Assembly: GCF_018070075.1 (NCBI RefSeq)
Contig: NZ_JAGPXE010000020.1
Span: 22,346-86,345, forward strand
Direction of reading: 5' to 3'
Length of the DNA stretch: 64,000 bases
Origin: Saccharopolyspora endophytica
GTDB taxonomy: Bacteria > Actinomycetota > Actinomycetes > Mycobacteriales > Pseudonocardiaceae
Position numbers and translations under genes: made by a program. The notes beneath the pieces were generated by a model, which saw only the letters and a list, made by a program, of their open reading frames with translations, was not told the origin of the DNA and made no database searches. Each line of letters opens with the position of its first letter. Positions within the stretch are counted from its first letter, which is position 1. Positions 1 through 7,798 of this stretch are shown here, one piece after another.

Positions 1-522
1 CACGTGCGACAGCGCGACCACCGCGATCGTCTCCAGCGGCAGCGAGGCGAGGTCCTCGACGCCGTCGATCAGCTGCAACCGACCGCCGATGTGGTCGGCG
101 GCGGACTGGGCGAGGCAGCGGTCGATGCCGAAGCAGTCGCGTCCGACGGCGAGCACCGGCCGTCCGGGGCGGAGCTCGGCGGCCGCGACCAGGGCCTTGA
201 ACAGGTTGATCGAGGTCGATTCGGCGACGGTGAGCTCGCCGGCGGCCGAGCCGACCAGCGGGGCCAGGGCGTCCGCCGCGAGCCGCGCCTCGCGGCGCCA
301 CTCCGGTTCACCGGAGGTGCGGCCGCTGCGCGGTTCCCAGCGGTGCTGGACGAACCGGCGCAGTCGCGCGGGCGAGGTGCGGGGCATCGGGCCACCGCTG
401 TGGCCGTCGAGGCGGATGACTCCCGGGACGAGGTCGTAGCGCAGGCGCAGTCCAGCGAGCACGTCGGCGTCATCAAGCGCTTCCGCGGTCGTTCTGATAC
501 TCGTCCACACGAGTGAAGTCAT
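1..522 (-). CDS. kynU: Kynureninase-like PLP enzyme, N-terminal part (cut by window edge)
   Basis: Only the first 174 codons lie in the window; the rest runs off the left edge. Kynureninase uses PLP to cleave kynurenine to anthranilate and alanine in tryptophan breakdown. Read from the ATG at 522, the protein shows 'VPGVIRLDGHSGG' (residues 32-44) and 'VAESTSINLFKAL' (99-111), the two N-terminal marks of KynU (LDGNSLG-type loop and DSTSVNLFK-type segment). The PLP lysine is outside the window. No other tryptophan-pathway gene is visible on this side, so any operon partners lie beyond the edge. A related class V aminotransferase is the alternative. Confidence 0.72.
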   Translation of the reverse strand, partial: MTSLVWTSIRTTAEALDDADVLAGLRLRYDLVPGVIRLDGHSGGPMPRTSPARLRRFVQHRWEPRSGRTSGEPEWRREARLAADALAPLVGSAAGELTVAESTSINLFKALVAAAELRPGRPVLAVGRDCFGIDRCLAQSAADHIGGRLQLIDGVEDLASLPLETIAVVALSHV

Positions 523-686
523 ACCGCATCAGAGAACCACATGTAACCGAAGCGGTGATCAATTGCCGAAAATTGGAAGTGGGCGTAATGCGACCGGACC
601 ATCGTTGTGGTCCGTTCAGCTCCGGTCGGATGCCGTGGGGGGTATTCCCGGTGAACTCCCGCCGATTCCGGGATTTCGCCACCGGT

Positions 687-1310
687 TCAGCGCGCTTGTT
701 CCGCGCACTCCCGGCACGTCTTCGCCGAGTTCGCCAGCGCCGAGTGCGCGGCTGCGGTGCCCGCGGCGATGATCAGCAGCAGCGGCCAGTTGTCCGCCAG
801 CGGCAGTGCGGTGGCCAGGGCGATCGTGGTCAGCGGCATCGCGATGCTGGCGGCGGTGCCGGTCCAGGCCATGATCAGCGGTAGCCGGTCCGGCACCGAG
901 AGCCGCCGGGTGATCAGCAGCGCGGCGAAGCCGACGACCGCGGCGGTGCCGGCGATGGTGGCCAGCAGCTGCGCGGTCTGCGACGGCGGGATGCCCTGAT
1001 CGCGGCCGACCGTCCACGCCAGGTGCCAGCAGCCGAGCAGCGCCGGCACGGTCGCCAGCAGCGCGAACGCGGTGTGCCGGGTCTGGGCGAGGGTGAGCTC
1101 CCGCTGGCAGCTGGGCGCGACCTCGGCGGGCGTGCCGAACTCGCGCACCGCGTCCCGCACGGCTTCCTCGGGAGGCAGTCCGGCTTCGACGCGCGCCGCC
1201 GCGGTGTCGGCCAGGCCGTCGCGGATCTCCTGCACCATGCGCGCCTTGACGCGCGCGGGCCCGCGCAGTTCGGCGGCGAGCTCCTCGACGTAGCTCTCGA
1301 TCGCGTTCAC
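687..1310 (-). CDS. Permease-prefix (HAAS-type) membrane protein paired with PadR regulator
   Basis: The 207-residue protein starts with a soluble helical domain (residues 2-73, 'YVEELAAEL...EEAVRDAVREFGTP') typical of the HAAS/permease-prefix family. About four hydrophobic segments follow. Such proteins are nearly always encoded directly behind a PadR repressor and are thought to be its partner or target. The GTG start at 1310 overlaps the PadR stop by 4 bases (GTGA), so the two are translationally coupled. The exact role of the family is not established. The C-terminus 'KTCRECAEQ' holds two cysteines of unknown use. Confidence 0.72.
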   Translation of the reverse strand: MNAIESYVEELAAELRGPARVKARMVQEIRDGLADTAAARVEAGLPPEEAVRDAVREFGTPAEVAPSCQRELTLAQTRHTAFALLATVPALLGCWHLAWTVGRDQGIPPSQTAQLLATIAGTAAVVGFAALLITRRLSVPDRLPLIMAWTGTAASIAMPLTTIALATALPLADNWPLLLIIAAGTAAAHSALANSAKTCRECAEQAR

Positions 1311-1648
1311 GCGTTGCTCCCGGGGTTGAGCACGGCGCCGATCGTGGCGGTGAACCGCCGCCAGTCGGCCCGCTCCCCGGCCAGGCTGCGCCTGCCGTCG
1401 TCGGTGAGCCGGTAGCAACGCCGACGCCGTTCCCCGATCGATTCCCAGCTGCTGGTCAGCAGGCCGAGTCGTTCGAGGCGCTTGAGGGCGGGGTAGATGG
1501 TCCCGGTGCGCAGTTCGAGCGCACCGCCGCTGCGGTTCATGACCGCGGTGATGATCGCGTAGCCGTGCAGCGGTCCTGGTTCGAGCACGGCGAGCAGCAA
1601 TCCGTCCAGGTGCCCTCGAACCGCGTCCGCCTTCATGCGTCTCATCAT
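1307..1648 (-). CDS. PadR-family transcriptional regulator
   Basis: This 113-residue winged-helix protein shows the PadR signature 'GPLHGYAIITAV' (about residues 25-36) and 'LRTGTIYPALKRLERLGLL' in the recognition region, plus 'RRCYRLTDDG' in the wing. PadR proteins repress their own operon and often a neighbouring membrane gene. It overlaps the HAAS-type membrane gene downstream by 4 bases. Three in-frame ATGs (1648, 1645, 1636) are possible starts; none has a clear ribosome site. The short AT-rich gap to the divergent gene at 1722 ('GTATATATTG' near 1668) is the likely control region for both directions. Confidence 0.85.
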   Translation of the reverse strand: MMRRMKADAVRGHLDGLLLAVLEPGPLHGYAIITAVMNRSGGALELRTGTIYPALKRLERLGLLTSSWESIGERRRRCYRLTDDGRRSLAGERADWRRFTATIGAVLNPGSNA

Positions 1649-1721
1649 ATCGGGTGAAGGTAGGCAGGGTATATATTGTCTGGCTACTTATTGGTGCGCG
1701 ATGACCCCCGGAGGTCCTGCG
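1649..1721. promoter_or_regulatory. Divergent control region between PadR operon and membrane genes
   Basis: Seventy-odd bases separate two divergent operons. The stretch 'GTATATATTGTC' (about 1668-1679) is strikingly AT-rich for this genome and could be a -10 region or part of a PadR operator. GGAGG at 1710-1714 serves the ATG at 1722. The PadR binding site itself is inferred from position only. Confidence 0.4.
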
Positions 1722-2147
1722 ATGACCGCGCTGCTGCTGTCCGTGCACGTCCTGGCGGCGATCGTGCTGATCGGCCCGATCGCCGTCGCCGCCTCGCTGT
1801 TCCCCCGTCACGCCCGCGCCGAACCGGACTCCGGAGTTGCCCGGCTGCTGCACCGGATCTGCCGCGGCTACGCGATGGCCGGCATCGCGGTCCCGGTGTT
1901 CGGCCTGGCCACCGGCCTGCAGATGGGCGTCCTGGGAGACCCGTGGCTGCTGATCTCGATCGTCCTGACGGTGATCGCGGCGGCCCTGCTGGCGCTGGTG
2001 ATCCTGCCCGCGCAGGCCGCGATGCTCACCGAACCGGTCGCCTCTCTCGCCAAGCGCCTGACCGCGACCACCGGCGTCTTCAACCTGCTGTGGGCGGCCG
2101 TGGTCGTGCTCATGATCATCCGCCCCGGCTCGTCGACGGGAGCCTGA
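1722..2147 (+). CDS. Four-helix integral membrane protein (DUF2269-like)
   Basis: The 141-residue protein has four predicted membrane spans ('LLLSVHVLAAIVLIGPIAVAA', a span around 'MAGIAVPVFGLATGL', 'WLLISIVLTVIAAALLALVI' and 'FNLLWAAVVVLMII'). Its layout is that of small DUF2269-type membrane proteins; no enzymatic motif is visible. The start at 1722 is preferred over the ATG at 1701 because GGAGG lies 7 bases before it. It is followed after 3 bases by another small membrane gene and is divergent from a PadR repressor, so it is probably under PadR control. Confidence 0.65.
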   Translation: MTALLLSVHVLAAIVLIGPIAVAASLFPRHARAEPDSGVARLLHRICRGYAMAGIAVPVFGLATGLQMGVLGDPWLLISIVLTVIAAALLALVILPAQAAMLTEPVASLAKRLTATTGVFNLLWAAVVVLMIIRPGSSTGA

Positions 2148-2150
2148 GAC

Positions 2151-2387
2151 GTGCGCGCGCTCAAGATCGCCGCGGCCGCCGAGGTCCTGACCCTGGCTCT
2201 CCTCCTGCTCAACCTCGCCACGATCCACGCGCCGGGCGTCAGCTCGCTGGTCGGCCCGCTGCACGGCACGGCCTACCTGATCACCATCGCGATGGCCCTC
2301 ACGACCATCCCGACCCGAGCCCGCTGGCTCTCCGTCATCCCAGGAGTCGGAGGCCTCCTAGCCCTCTCGCGCCACCCGGCCGGGTGA
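2151..2387 (+). CDS. Small membrane protein (DUF3817-like)
   Basis: GTG start at 2151, three bases behind the upstream membrane gene. The 78-residue product has spans 'VLTLALLLLNLATI' and 'GTAYLITIAMALTTI' and the 'GPLHGTAYLI' motif seen in DUF3817-type membrane proteins. Function unknown. It is co-transcribed with the gene before it and ends just before the palindromic repeat at 2394, which may end the transcript. Confidence 0.6.
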   Translation: MRALKIAAAAEVLTLALLLLNLATIHAPGVSSLVGPLHGTAYLITIAMALTTIPTRARWLSVIPGVGGLLALSRHPAG

Positions 2388-2393
2388 GGAATT

Positions 2394-2451
2394 CGAATTT
2401 CGCGCGAAATTCGAGTCGAAAGTTCTGGACTCGAATTTCGCGCGAAATTCG
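2394..2451. repeat. Twin palindromic repeat, copy 1
   Basis: Two perfect copies of the 20-bp palindrome CGAATTTCGCGCGAAATTCG lie at 2394-2413 and 2432-2451, spaced exactly 38 bp apart. The pair also forms a larger dyad around a short loop. The same arrangement with the same spacing recurs at 23017-23074. It sits between convergent genes and may act as a two-way terminator or be a dispersed repeat family. Confidence 0.9.
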
Positions 2452-2474
2452 AAAAGGTGTCTCGAAACCGCAGG

Positions 2475-3074
2475 TCAGAAGAGGGATGTGCCCCAGGAGT
2501 CGGTGAAGACGAGGTCGGTGAGCGGCTTGCGGACTCGGGGGCGGAGCTCCTTCTCCACGAGGCGCTCCGGCATGTCGTCGAGGTTGCCGAGGTCGCCGAC
2601 CGCGATCGCCACCATGGGTTCGAAGTCGTCCGGGACCGAGAACTCCACGCGGGCCGCGTCGCGGTCGAACCCGGCCATCTGGTGCGCGTGCAAGCCCACC
2701 GCCACGGCCTGCAGGACCAGGTTCTGGGCGGCCAGCGCGAGCCCGTACTCGCCGTAGGGCATCGGTTCGCCGTCGGAGTTGATCGACTGCGCGACGCCGA
2801 TCGCCAGCGCGGCCGCGTCACCGGCCCAGCTCTTGTTGCCGCGCGAGAGCGTGCCGTGGATGCGGTCGAAGGTCGACTCACCGCGGCGGGCGGCGATGAA
2901 CCGCGCGGGCTGCGTGTTGCCCCATGACGGAGCCCACCGGGCGGCCTCGAACAGCGCCGTGAACTGCTCGTCGTCGATCGTCGCCGCGGGGTCCAGCGCA
3001 CGTGGGCTCCAGCGCTTCGCCAGCAGCGGGTGCAGCGGAACCGAGGTGTCCGCGGTCTTGTCCAGTTCGGTCAC
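2475..3074 (-). CDS. Nitroreductase-family flavoprotein
   Basis: A 199-residue FMN-dependent nitroreductase-like protein. 'LAKRWSPRALDPAATID' and 'ALFEAARWAPSWGNTQPARFIA' match the N-terminal FMN-binding segment of the family (R-SPR-F and WAPS-N-QP). 'GLALAAQNLVLQAVAVGLHAHQMAGFD' is the typical central helix. The GTG at 3074 has GGGAGG six bases before it and gives the usual length; a longer frame reaches back to 3122 without a ribosome site. Substrate unknown: family members reduce nitro compounds, quinones or enones. Confidence 0.85.
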   Translation of the reverse strand: MTELDKTADTSVPLHPLLAKRWSPRALDPAATIDDEQFTALFEAARWAPSWGNTQPARFIAARRGESTFDRIHGTLSRGNKSWAGDAAALAIGVAQSINSDGEPMPYGEYGLALAAQNLVLQAVAVGLHAHQMAGFDRDAARVEFSVPDDFEPMVAIAVGDLGNLDDMPERLVEKELRPRVRKPLTDLVFTDSWGTSLF

Positions 3075-3174
3075 CGAAAACCTCCCGACAGCGGAGTTCG
3101 CACTTGGAGCCGCGTTGACCACCCTCGCAGCTCAGCCGCCGAGGTTCCACCACCCGCACGCCGGGCGGGACGGG

Positions 3175-4329
3175 TCAGATGGCGTACTGCCACGCCGTCA
3201 GCGAGTAAGCACCGAGCCAGGAGCCGAAGAACACCAGCAGCACCGCTGTGGTGACGGCCGTGGCCGGAGTGCGCTTGCTCAGACCGATGGCGACCGGGAT
3301 GAGCAGCGGGAACGCGGGCAACATCAACCGCACCTTGGAGTACATCAGGCCGTCCGAGCCCAGGTCCAGCACCAGCACGGCGGCGGCGAACAGGACCAGC
3401 GGCCACGGCAGCCGGTGCCAGACGCACAGCGCCAGCAGCACGATCGCCGCCAGCACCACCCAGACCGTGAAGGTCTCGAAGACCGACTTGTCCTCGGTCA
3501 GCGCCTCGACCACGAACTGCGCGGTCTTCGCGCCACCGTCGAACGCCGACGACCAGCCGCGGGCCTGCAGCTCGAAGTAACCGTTGATCTTGCCGGTCTG
3601 CAGCCCCACCCAGCCGATGTAGGCGATCATCCCCAGCGGTGCGAGCAGCACGGCCAGCCACGGCCGCCAGGAGTCCCGGCGCTGGACGATCGCGATCACC
3701 GCGGCCAGCCCGATCACCCCGACCAGGGCGGCGGCGGTCGGCCTGATCAGCCCGGCGGCCGCGCAGCACAGCCCGGCCAGCGGCCAGTTGCGCTCGACGA
3801 CGCCGATCAGCGCCCAGATCGACAGCGCGCAGAACAGCGCCTCCGAGTAGGCCATCGACAGCACCACCGACATGGGTGCCGCGGCGAACAGCACCACCAG
3901 CAGCAGCCCGACCCGGCGGGTGCCGCCGAGCCGCTCACCCAGCCGCGCCAGTCCGTAGGCGGCGACGACGCCGCAGATGAGGCTCGCGGTGATCGCCGCG
4001 CCGATCGTGCTCACGCCCGGGATCAGCGCGATCGCCATGATCAGCAGCGGGTAACCGGGGAAGAACGCCAGCGGGGTCTCCGGGTACCGGTGCCCGAAGC
4101 CGTCCACCATGCTCGGGTTCACGCCGCCGTAGCCGTGGGCGGCGATCTCGGTGTACCACTGCCCGTCCCAGGCGTTGAGGTTGTCCAGCAGAGATTCGTC
4201 GTTGACTGCGGAGAGCCAAGCTAGTACGAGCAGTCCCACCAGCCGAATTGCGAGGTAGACCACAGCCGGGGTCAGCGCGATGATCATCCGACGCTGTTGC
4301 GGTGTACCCGGTCGCGTGCCGCCGCTCAC
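3175..4329 (-). CDS. GT-C type (PIG-V-like) mannosyltransferase, multi-spanning membrane protein
   Basis: A polytopic membrane protein with about ten spans. Near its N-terminus, after the first span, it has 'NAWDGQWYTEIAAHGYG' and then 'FFPGYPLLIMAIALIPG', the acidic and proline motifs of GT-C glycosyltransferases of the PIG-V/mannosyltransferase type, which use polyprenyl-phosphate sugars. The start is uncertain: GTG at 4329 is chosen, ATG 4287 would begin right at the first span, and TTG 4416 follows a GGAGCGTAGGG stretch. It diverges from ask. Acceptor and sugar cannot be told from the sequence. Confidence 0.7.
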   Translation of the reverse strand: MSGGTRPGTPQQRRMIIALTPAVVYLAIRLVGLLVLAWLSAVNDESLLDNLNAWDGQWYTEIAAHGYGGVNPSMVDGFGHRYPETPLAFFPGYPLLIMAIALIPGVSTIGAAITASLICGVVAAYGLARLGERLGGTRRVGLLLVVLFAAAPMSVVLSMAYSEALFCALSIWALIGVVERNWPLAGLCCAAAGLIRPTAAALVGVIGLAAVIAIVQRRDSWRPWLAVLLAPLGMIAYIGWVGLQTGKINGYFELQARGWSSAFDGGAKTAQFVVEALTEDKSVFETFTVWVVLAAIVLLALCVWHRLPWPLVLFAAAVLVLDLGSDGLMYSKVRLMLPAFPLLIPVAIGLSKRTPATAVTTAVLLVFFGSWLGAYSLTAWQYAI

Positions 4330-4692
4330 TCGCGACGTCTGCTGTTTCCGCTGCGTAGCCGCAGTGTTTCCGGTATCCCCCAGGGGTGGTTCCAGCGCGC
4401 CCTGCGTGGTGGACAACCCTACGCTCCGCTCTTGTCGACAATCGCGTCCAACAGGGTAGACGTGACGTTCGTGATTGGGGTTCACCCCCAGTGGTCGGTA
4501 GGCTAGTCCGGCAGCGGAGCGACCTGGTAGAAGGCCGTTTCGGTCGTGATCGACCGACGCTGTCTCCCGCCGGTCGCGGGGCGGAGGGCGCATCCCACCA
4601 GCGGATGTCCCACTGCTCTTCGTCCACCCGGTGTCAGCACGGGGACAACCCGTGCCCGGGACGGCCGCAGCGGTCGAGGAGGTTTGTTTCAC
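4330..4692 (+). promoter_or_regulatory. Leader and promoter region of ask-asd
   Basis: A roughly 360-base gap before ask. It holds a perfect 10-bp palindrome TTGTCGACAA (4432-4441) whose right part could serve as a -35 (TCGACA) 17 bases before TAGACG (4457). A hairpin GGGG-TTCA-CCCC lies near 4477-4488. A 7-bp hairpin GCACGGG/CCCGTGC (4637-4655) sits shortly before the GAGGAGG ribosome site (4676-4682). The promoter call is tentative. No lysine riboswitch could be recognised. Confidence 0.35.
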
Positions 4693-5958
4693 GTGGCGCT
4701 CGTCGTCCAGAAGTACGGCGGTTCCTCACTCGAGAGTGCTGATCGCATCAAACGGGTCGCCGAACGCATCGTCGAGACCCGCAAAGCGGGCAACGACGTC
4801 GTGGTCGTCTGCTCCGCGATGGGTGACACCACTGACGAGCTGCTCGACCTCGCCAAACAGGTCAACCCGGCACCGCCGGAGCGGGAACTCGACATGCTGC
4901 TGACCGCCGGGGAGAGGATCTCCAACGCGCTGGTCGCGATGGCCGTCGAGTCGCTCGGCGTGGAAGCCCAGTCGTTCACCGGCTCGCAGGCCGGCATGAT
5001 CACCACCTCGGCGCACCAGAACGCGCGGATCGTCGACGTCACGCCGGGCCGCGTCCAGGAGGCGCTGGCCGAGGGCCAGGTCGCGCTCGTCGCCGGGTTC
5101 CAGGGCGTTTCGCAGGACACCAAGGACATCACGACGCTCGGACGTGGCGGCTCGGACACCACCGCGGTCGCGGTGGCGGCTGCCATGAACGCCGACGTGT
5201 GCGAGATCTACACCGACGTGGACGGCATCTACACGGCCGATCCGCGCATCGTGCCCGACGCGAAGCACCTCGACCACATCACCTACGAGGAGATGCTGGA
5301 GATGGCGGCGACCGGCGCGAAGGTGCTGCACCTGCGCGCGGTGGAGTACGCCCGCCGCTACGGCGTGCCGCTGCACGTCCGCTCGTCTTACTCGCCCAAG
5401 CCCGGCACGACAGTGTCCGGTTCAGTGGAGGACCTTTCCGTGGAACAGGCGATGATCACCGGCGTCTCGCACGACCGGTCGGAGGCCAAGGTCACCGTGC
5501 GCGGTGTGCCGGACAACCCGGGCGTCGCGGGCCGCATCTTCCGCGTGGTCGCCGACGCCGAGATCGACATCGACATGGTGCTGCAGAACATCTCCGGCAC
5601 CGCGTCCGGCAAGACCGACATCACCTTCACGGTGGCCCGCAGCAACGGTGCGGTCGCCGTGGCGGAGCTGGAGAAGATCTCCGGTGAGGTCGGCTTCGAG
5701 GAGGTCGTCTACGACGACCAGGTCGGCAAGGTCTCGCTGGTCGGCGCGGGCATGCGCTCGCACCCCGGCGTGACGGCCACGTTCTGCGAGGCGCTGTCCA
5801 ACGCGGGCGTGAACATCGACATCATCAACACCTCGGAGATCCGCATCTCGGTGCTGATCCAGGACACCCAGCTCGACACCGCCGTGCAGGCCCTGCACGC
5901 GGCCTTCGAGCTCGGTGGCGACGAGGAAGCGGTCGTGTACGCGGGGAGTGGTCGCTGA
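4693..5958 (+). CDS. ask: Aspartate kinase, alpha subunit (complete gene)
   Basis: Phosphorylates L-aspartate with ATP, the first step to lysine, threonine, methionine and diaminopimelate. The GTG at 4693 follows GAGGAGG by 10 bases and gives the family's 421 residues. 'VQKYGGSSL' (6-14) is the aspartokinase N-terminal signature. 'TLGRGGSDTTAVAVA' in the middle of the kinase domain binds aspartate. Two ACT domains from about residue 265 carry the feedback site for lysine plus threonine. The stop overlaps the asd start by one base (TGATG). As in Corynebacterium, the gene also encodes a separate beta subunit from an internal start. Confidence 0.96.
   Translation: MALVVQKYGGSSLESADRIKRVAERIVETRKAGNDVVVVCSAMGDTTDELLDLAKQVNPAPPERELDMLLTAGERISNALVAMAVESLGVEAQSFTGSQAGMITTSAHQNARIVDVTPGRVQEALAEGQVALVAGFQGVSQDTKDITTLGRGGSDTTAVAVAAAMNADVCEIYTDVDGIYTADPRIVPDAKHLDHITYEEMLEMAATGAKVLHLRAVEYARRYGVPLHVRSSYSPKPGTTVSGSVEDLSVEQAMITGVSHDRSEAKVTVRGVPDNPGVAGRIFRVVADAEIDIDMVLQNISGTASGKTDITFTVARSNGAVAVAELEKISGEVGFEEVVYDDQVGKVSLVGAGMRSHPGVTATFCEALSNAGVNIDIINTSEIRISVLIQDTQLDTAVQALHAAFELGGDEEAVVYAGSGR
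5440..5958 (+). CDS. ask: Aspartate kinase, beta subunit from internal in-frame start
   Basis: Within ask, GGAGG at 5427-5431 lies 8 bases before an in-frame GTG at 5440. It gives a 172-residue product 'VEQAMITGVSHDRSEAKVTV...' that contains only the two ACT regulatory domains. This is the same place where the Corynebacterium lysC beta subunit starts (MEEAVLTGV...). The alpha2-beta2 enzyme is the known form in actinobacteria. The ribosome site and start are seen in the sequence; the subunit's existence here is inferred from the family. Confidence 0.75.
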   Translation: MEQAMITGVSHDRSEAKVTVRGVPDNPGVAGRIFRVVADAEIDIDMVLQNISGTASGKTDITFTVARSNGAVAVAELEKISGEVGFEEVVYDDQVGKVSLVGAGMRSHPGVTATFCEALSNAGVNIDIINTSEIRISVLIQDTQLDTAVQALHAAFELGGDEEAVVYAGSGR

Positions 5959-7010
5959 TGGCACCTACGCTCGCCATCGTCGGCGCTACGGGCGCCGTCG
6001 GCACGGTCATGATCGACATCATCAACAACCGCGACTCGGTGCCGTGGGGTGAGATCCGGCTGATCGCCTCGCAGCGCTCGGCGGGCAAGAAGATCACCGT
6101 CCGCGGCGAGGACAACACCGTGGTCGCGCTGGCCCCCGAGGCGTTCGACGGCGTGGACATCGCGCTGTTCGACGTGCCGGACGAGATCTCCGCCGAGTGG
6201 GCCCCGGTGGCGGCTTCGCGCGGTGCCGTCGCGGTCGACAACTCCGGCGCCTTCCGGATGGACCCCGAGGTGCCGCTGGTGGTGCCCGAGGTCAACCCGG
6301 AGAAGGTGCACGAGCGCCCCAAGGGCATCATCGCCAACCCGAACTGCACGACGCTGTCGATGATGGCGGCGCTGGGTGCGCTGCACCGCGAGTTCGGTCT
6401 GCGCGAACTGGTCGTCTCCTCCTACCAGGCCGCTTCCGGTGCTGGTCAGGACGGCATCGACCGGCTCTACGCGGAGCTGGAGGCGGTGGCCGGCAAGCAG
6501 CTCGGCGTCCGCGCCGGTGACGTCGCCGAGGCCCTGGCCGCGGCCGGTCTGTCCGCCGAGACCCCGTTCAAGGCGCCGCTGGCGCTCAACGTGGTCCCGT
6601 GGGCGGGTTCCCGCAAGGACGACGGCTGGACCTCCGAGGAGCTCAAGGTCCGCAACGAGTCCCGCAAGATCCTGGGGATCCCGGAGCTGAAGGTCTCCGC
6701 GACCTGCGTCCGCGTCCCGGTGCTGACCACGCACTCGCTGGCGGTGCACGCCACCTTCGAGCGCGAGGTGTCGGTGGAGCAGGCGCACAAGCTCTTCTCC
6801 GACCAGCCGACGATCGTGCTGGACGACGACCACGACAACGGCGTGTTCCCGACCCCGGCGGCCGTCGTCGGCAGCGACCCGACCCACGTCGGTCGCGTCC
6901 GCCAGGCGCTGGACTTCCCGAACACGCTGGACTTCTTCGTCTGCGGCGACAACCTCCGCAAGGGTGCGGCCCTCAACACCTACGAGATCGCCGAAACCCT
7001 CGCCAAGTGA
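5958..7010 (+). CDS. asd: Aspartate-semialdehyde dehydrogenase
   Basis: Reduces aspartyl phosphate to aspartate semialdehyde with NADPH, the step after Ask. The 350-residue product has the Rossmann 'AIVGATGAVG' (6-15), the catalytic cysteine in 'ANPNCTT' (Cys130), 'SSYQAASGAGQDG' and 'LTTHSLAVHATF', all typical of bacterial Asd. Its ATG shares a base with the ask stop, so the two are coupled. A strong hairpin follows the stop, closing the ask-asd operon. Confidence 0.96.
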   Translation: MAPTLAIVGATGAVGTVMIDIINNRDSVPWGEIRLIASQRSAGKKITVRGEDNTVVALAPEAFDGVDIALFDVPDEISAEWAPVAASRGAVAVDNSGAFRMDPEVPLVVPEVNPEKVHERPKGIIANPNCTTLSMMAALGALHREFGLRELVVSSYQAASGAGQDGIDRLYAELEAVAGKQLGVRAGDVAEALAAAGLSAETPFKAPLALNVVPWAGSRKDDGWTSEELKVRNESRKILGIPELKVSATCVRVPVLTTHSLAVHATFEREVSVEQAHKLFSDQPTIVLDDDHDNGVFPTPAAVVGSDPTHVGRVRQALDFPNTLDFFVCGDNLRKGAALNTYEIAETLAK

Positions 7011-7028
7011 CCTGATCACCGGCACGAC

Positions 7029-7073
7029 AAGGGCGCCTTCCTCCTGGCCACAGGGGGTGGGCGCCCTTATTGT
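7029..7073 (+). terminator. Terminator of ask-asd
   Basis: Stem AAGGGCGCC (7029-7037) pairs with GGCGCCCTT (7060-7068), followed by ATTGTT. It lies 19 bases after the asd stop. Confidence 0.85.
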
Positions 7074-7172
7074 TGCTGTGCGGTGGATTCAAAGAGCACT
7101 CGAACGTGGGTTTGTCCTCAGTGGAGCTTGGAGCGCGTGATCGGCGCGGCTATTAGTGGAGGCATGTCCGTG

Positions 7173-7742
7173 ATGACCTGGCCCGACCACCTGATGACCT
7201 TGGAGGAGTTCGAGCAACTCCCCGAGGACAACTCGCGGCGCTACGAGCTCCAGGAAGGCGTCCTCCAAGCGACCCCGAAGGCCATCAGCTACCACCAACT
7301 CGTCATCAAACGCCTCACCCATGCCCTCGACAAGGTCTTGCCAGAGGGCTGGACGTCCCTTCCCGAGTCGGAAATCGTGCTCGCCGAGAGGTATCCGCCG
7401 ACCGTGCGGATTCCGGATGTGGTCGTCTTGAGCGAGGATCGGGCGGAGGACGGAACCAAGCTGTACGGCCAGGATGTGGCGCTGGCCGTGGAGGTGCTTT
7501 CGCCCGGATCGCAGCGTTCCGACAATCTGATCAAACGTGCCGAGTACGCCGAGGCCGGAATCCCGGCGTACTGGATCCTCGACGTCGAGTCGCGTCCGAA
7601 ACTGGCGGCGAACGTACTCGTCGACGGTGTGTACAAGGAGATCTTCAACGGGGCGGGTGTGTTCCTGACAGAGCAGCCCTTCGACCTGCGGATCGATCTC
7701 GATGTGCTCCGGAAGCGGACCGGGTCGTCGAAGCGGGAGTGA
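7173..7742 (+). CDS. Uma2-family (DUF820) putative PD-(D/E)XK nuclease-fold protein
   Basis: A 189-residue protein of the Uma2 family, widespread as multi-copy genes in actinomycetes and cyanobacteria, with a restriction-endonuclease-like fold. 'MTLEEFEQLPEDNSRRYELQEG' is the usual N-terminus. The putative active-site residues are in 'RIPDVVVLSED' and 'LAVEVLSPGSQRSDNLIKRAEYA' (D, E and K of the fold). Starts at 7164 (ATG), 7170 (GTG) and 7173 (ATG) are all possible; GGAGG at 7158-7162 favours the last two. Its biological role is unknown, and its genes do not form a recognised operon here. Confidence 0.85.
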   Translation: MTWPDHLMTLEEFEQLPEDNSRRYELQEGVLQATPKAISYHQLVIKRLTHALDKVLPEGWTSLPESEIVLAERYPPTVRIPDVVVLSEDRAEDGTKLYGQDVALAVEVLSPGSQRSDNLIKRAEYAEAGIPAYWILDVESRPKLAANVLVDGVYKEIFNGAGVFLTEQPFDLRIDLDVLRKRTGSSKRE

Positions 7743-7798
7743 TCCTGGGCACGCCGCCTGGGCCGAACGGGTGCGAATCGGGCGGATAGGTTCGGGGC

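Noticed and set aside
4330..4692. Lysine riboswitch ahead of ask
   Set aside because: Only small hairpins and a palindrome were found; none of the L-box core pattern could be recognised.
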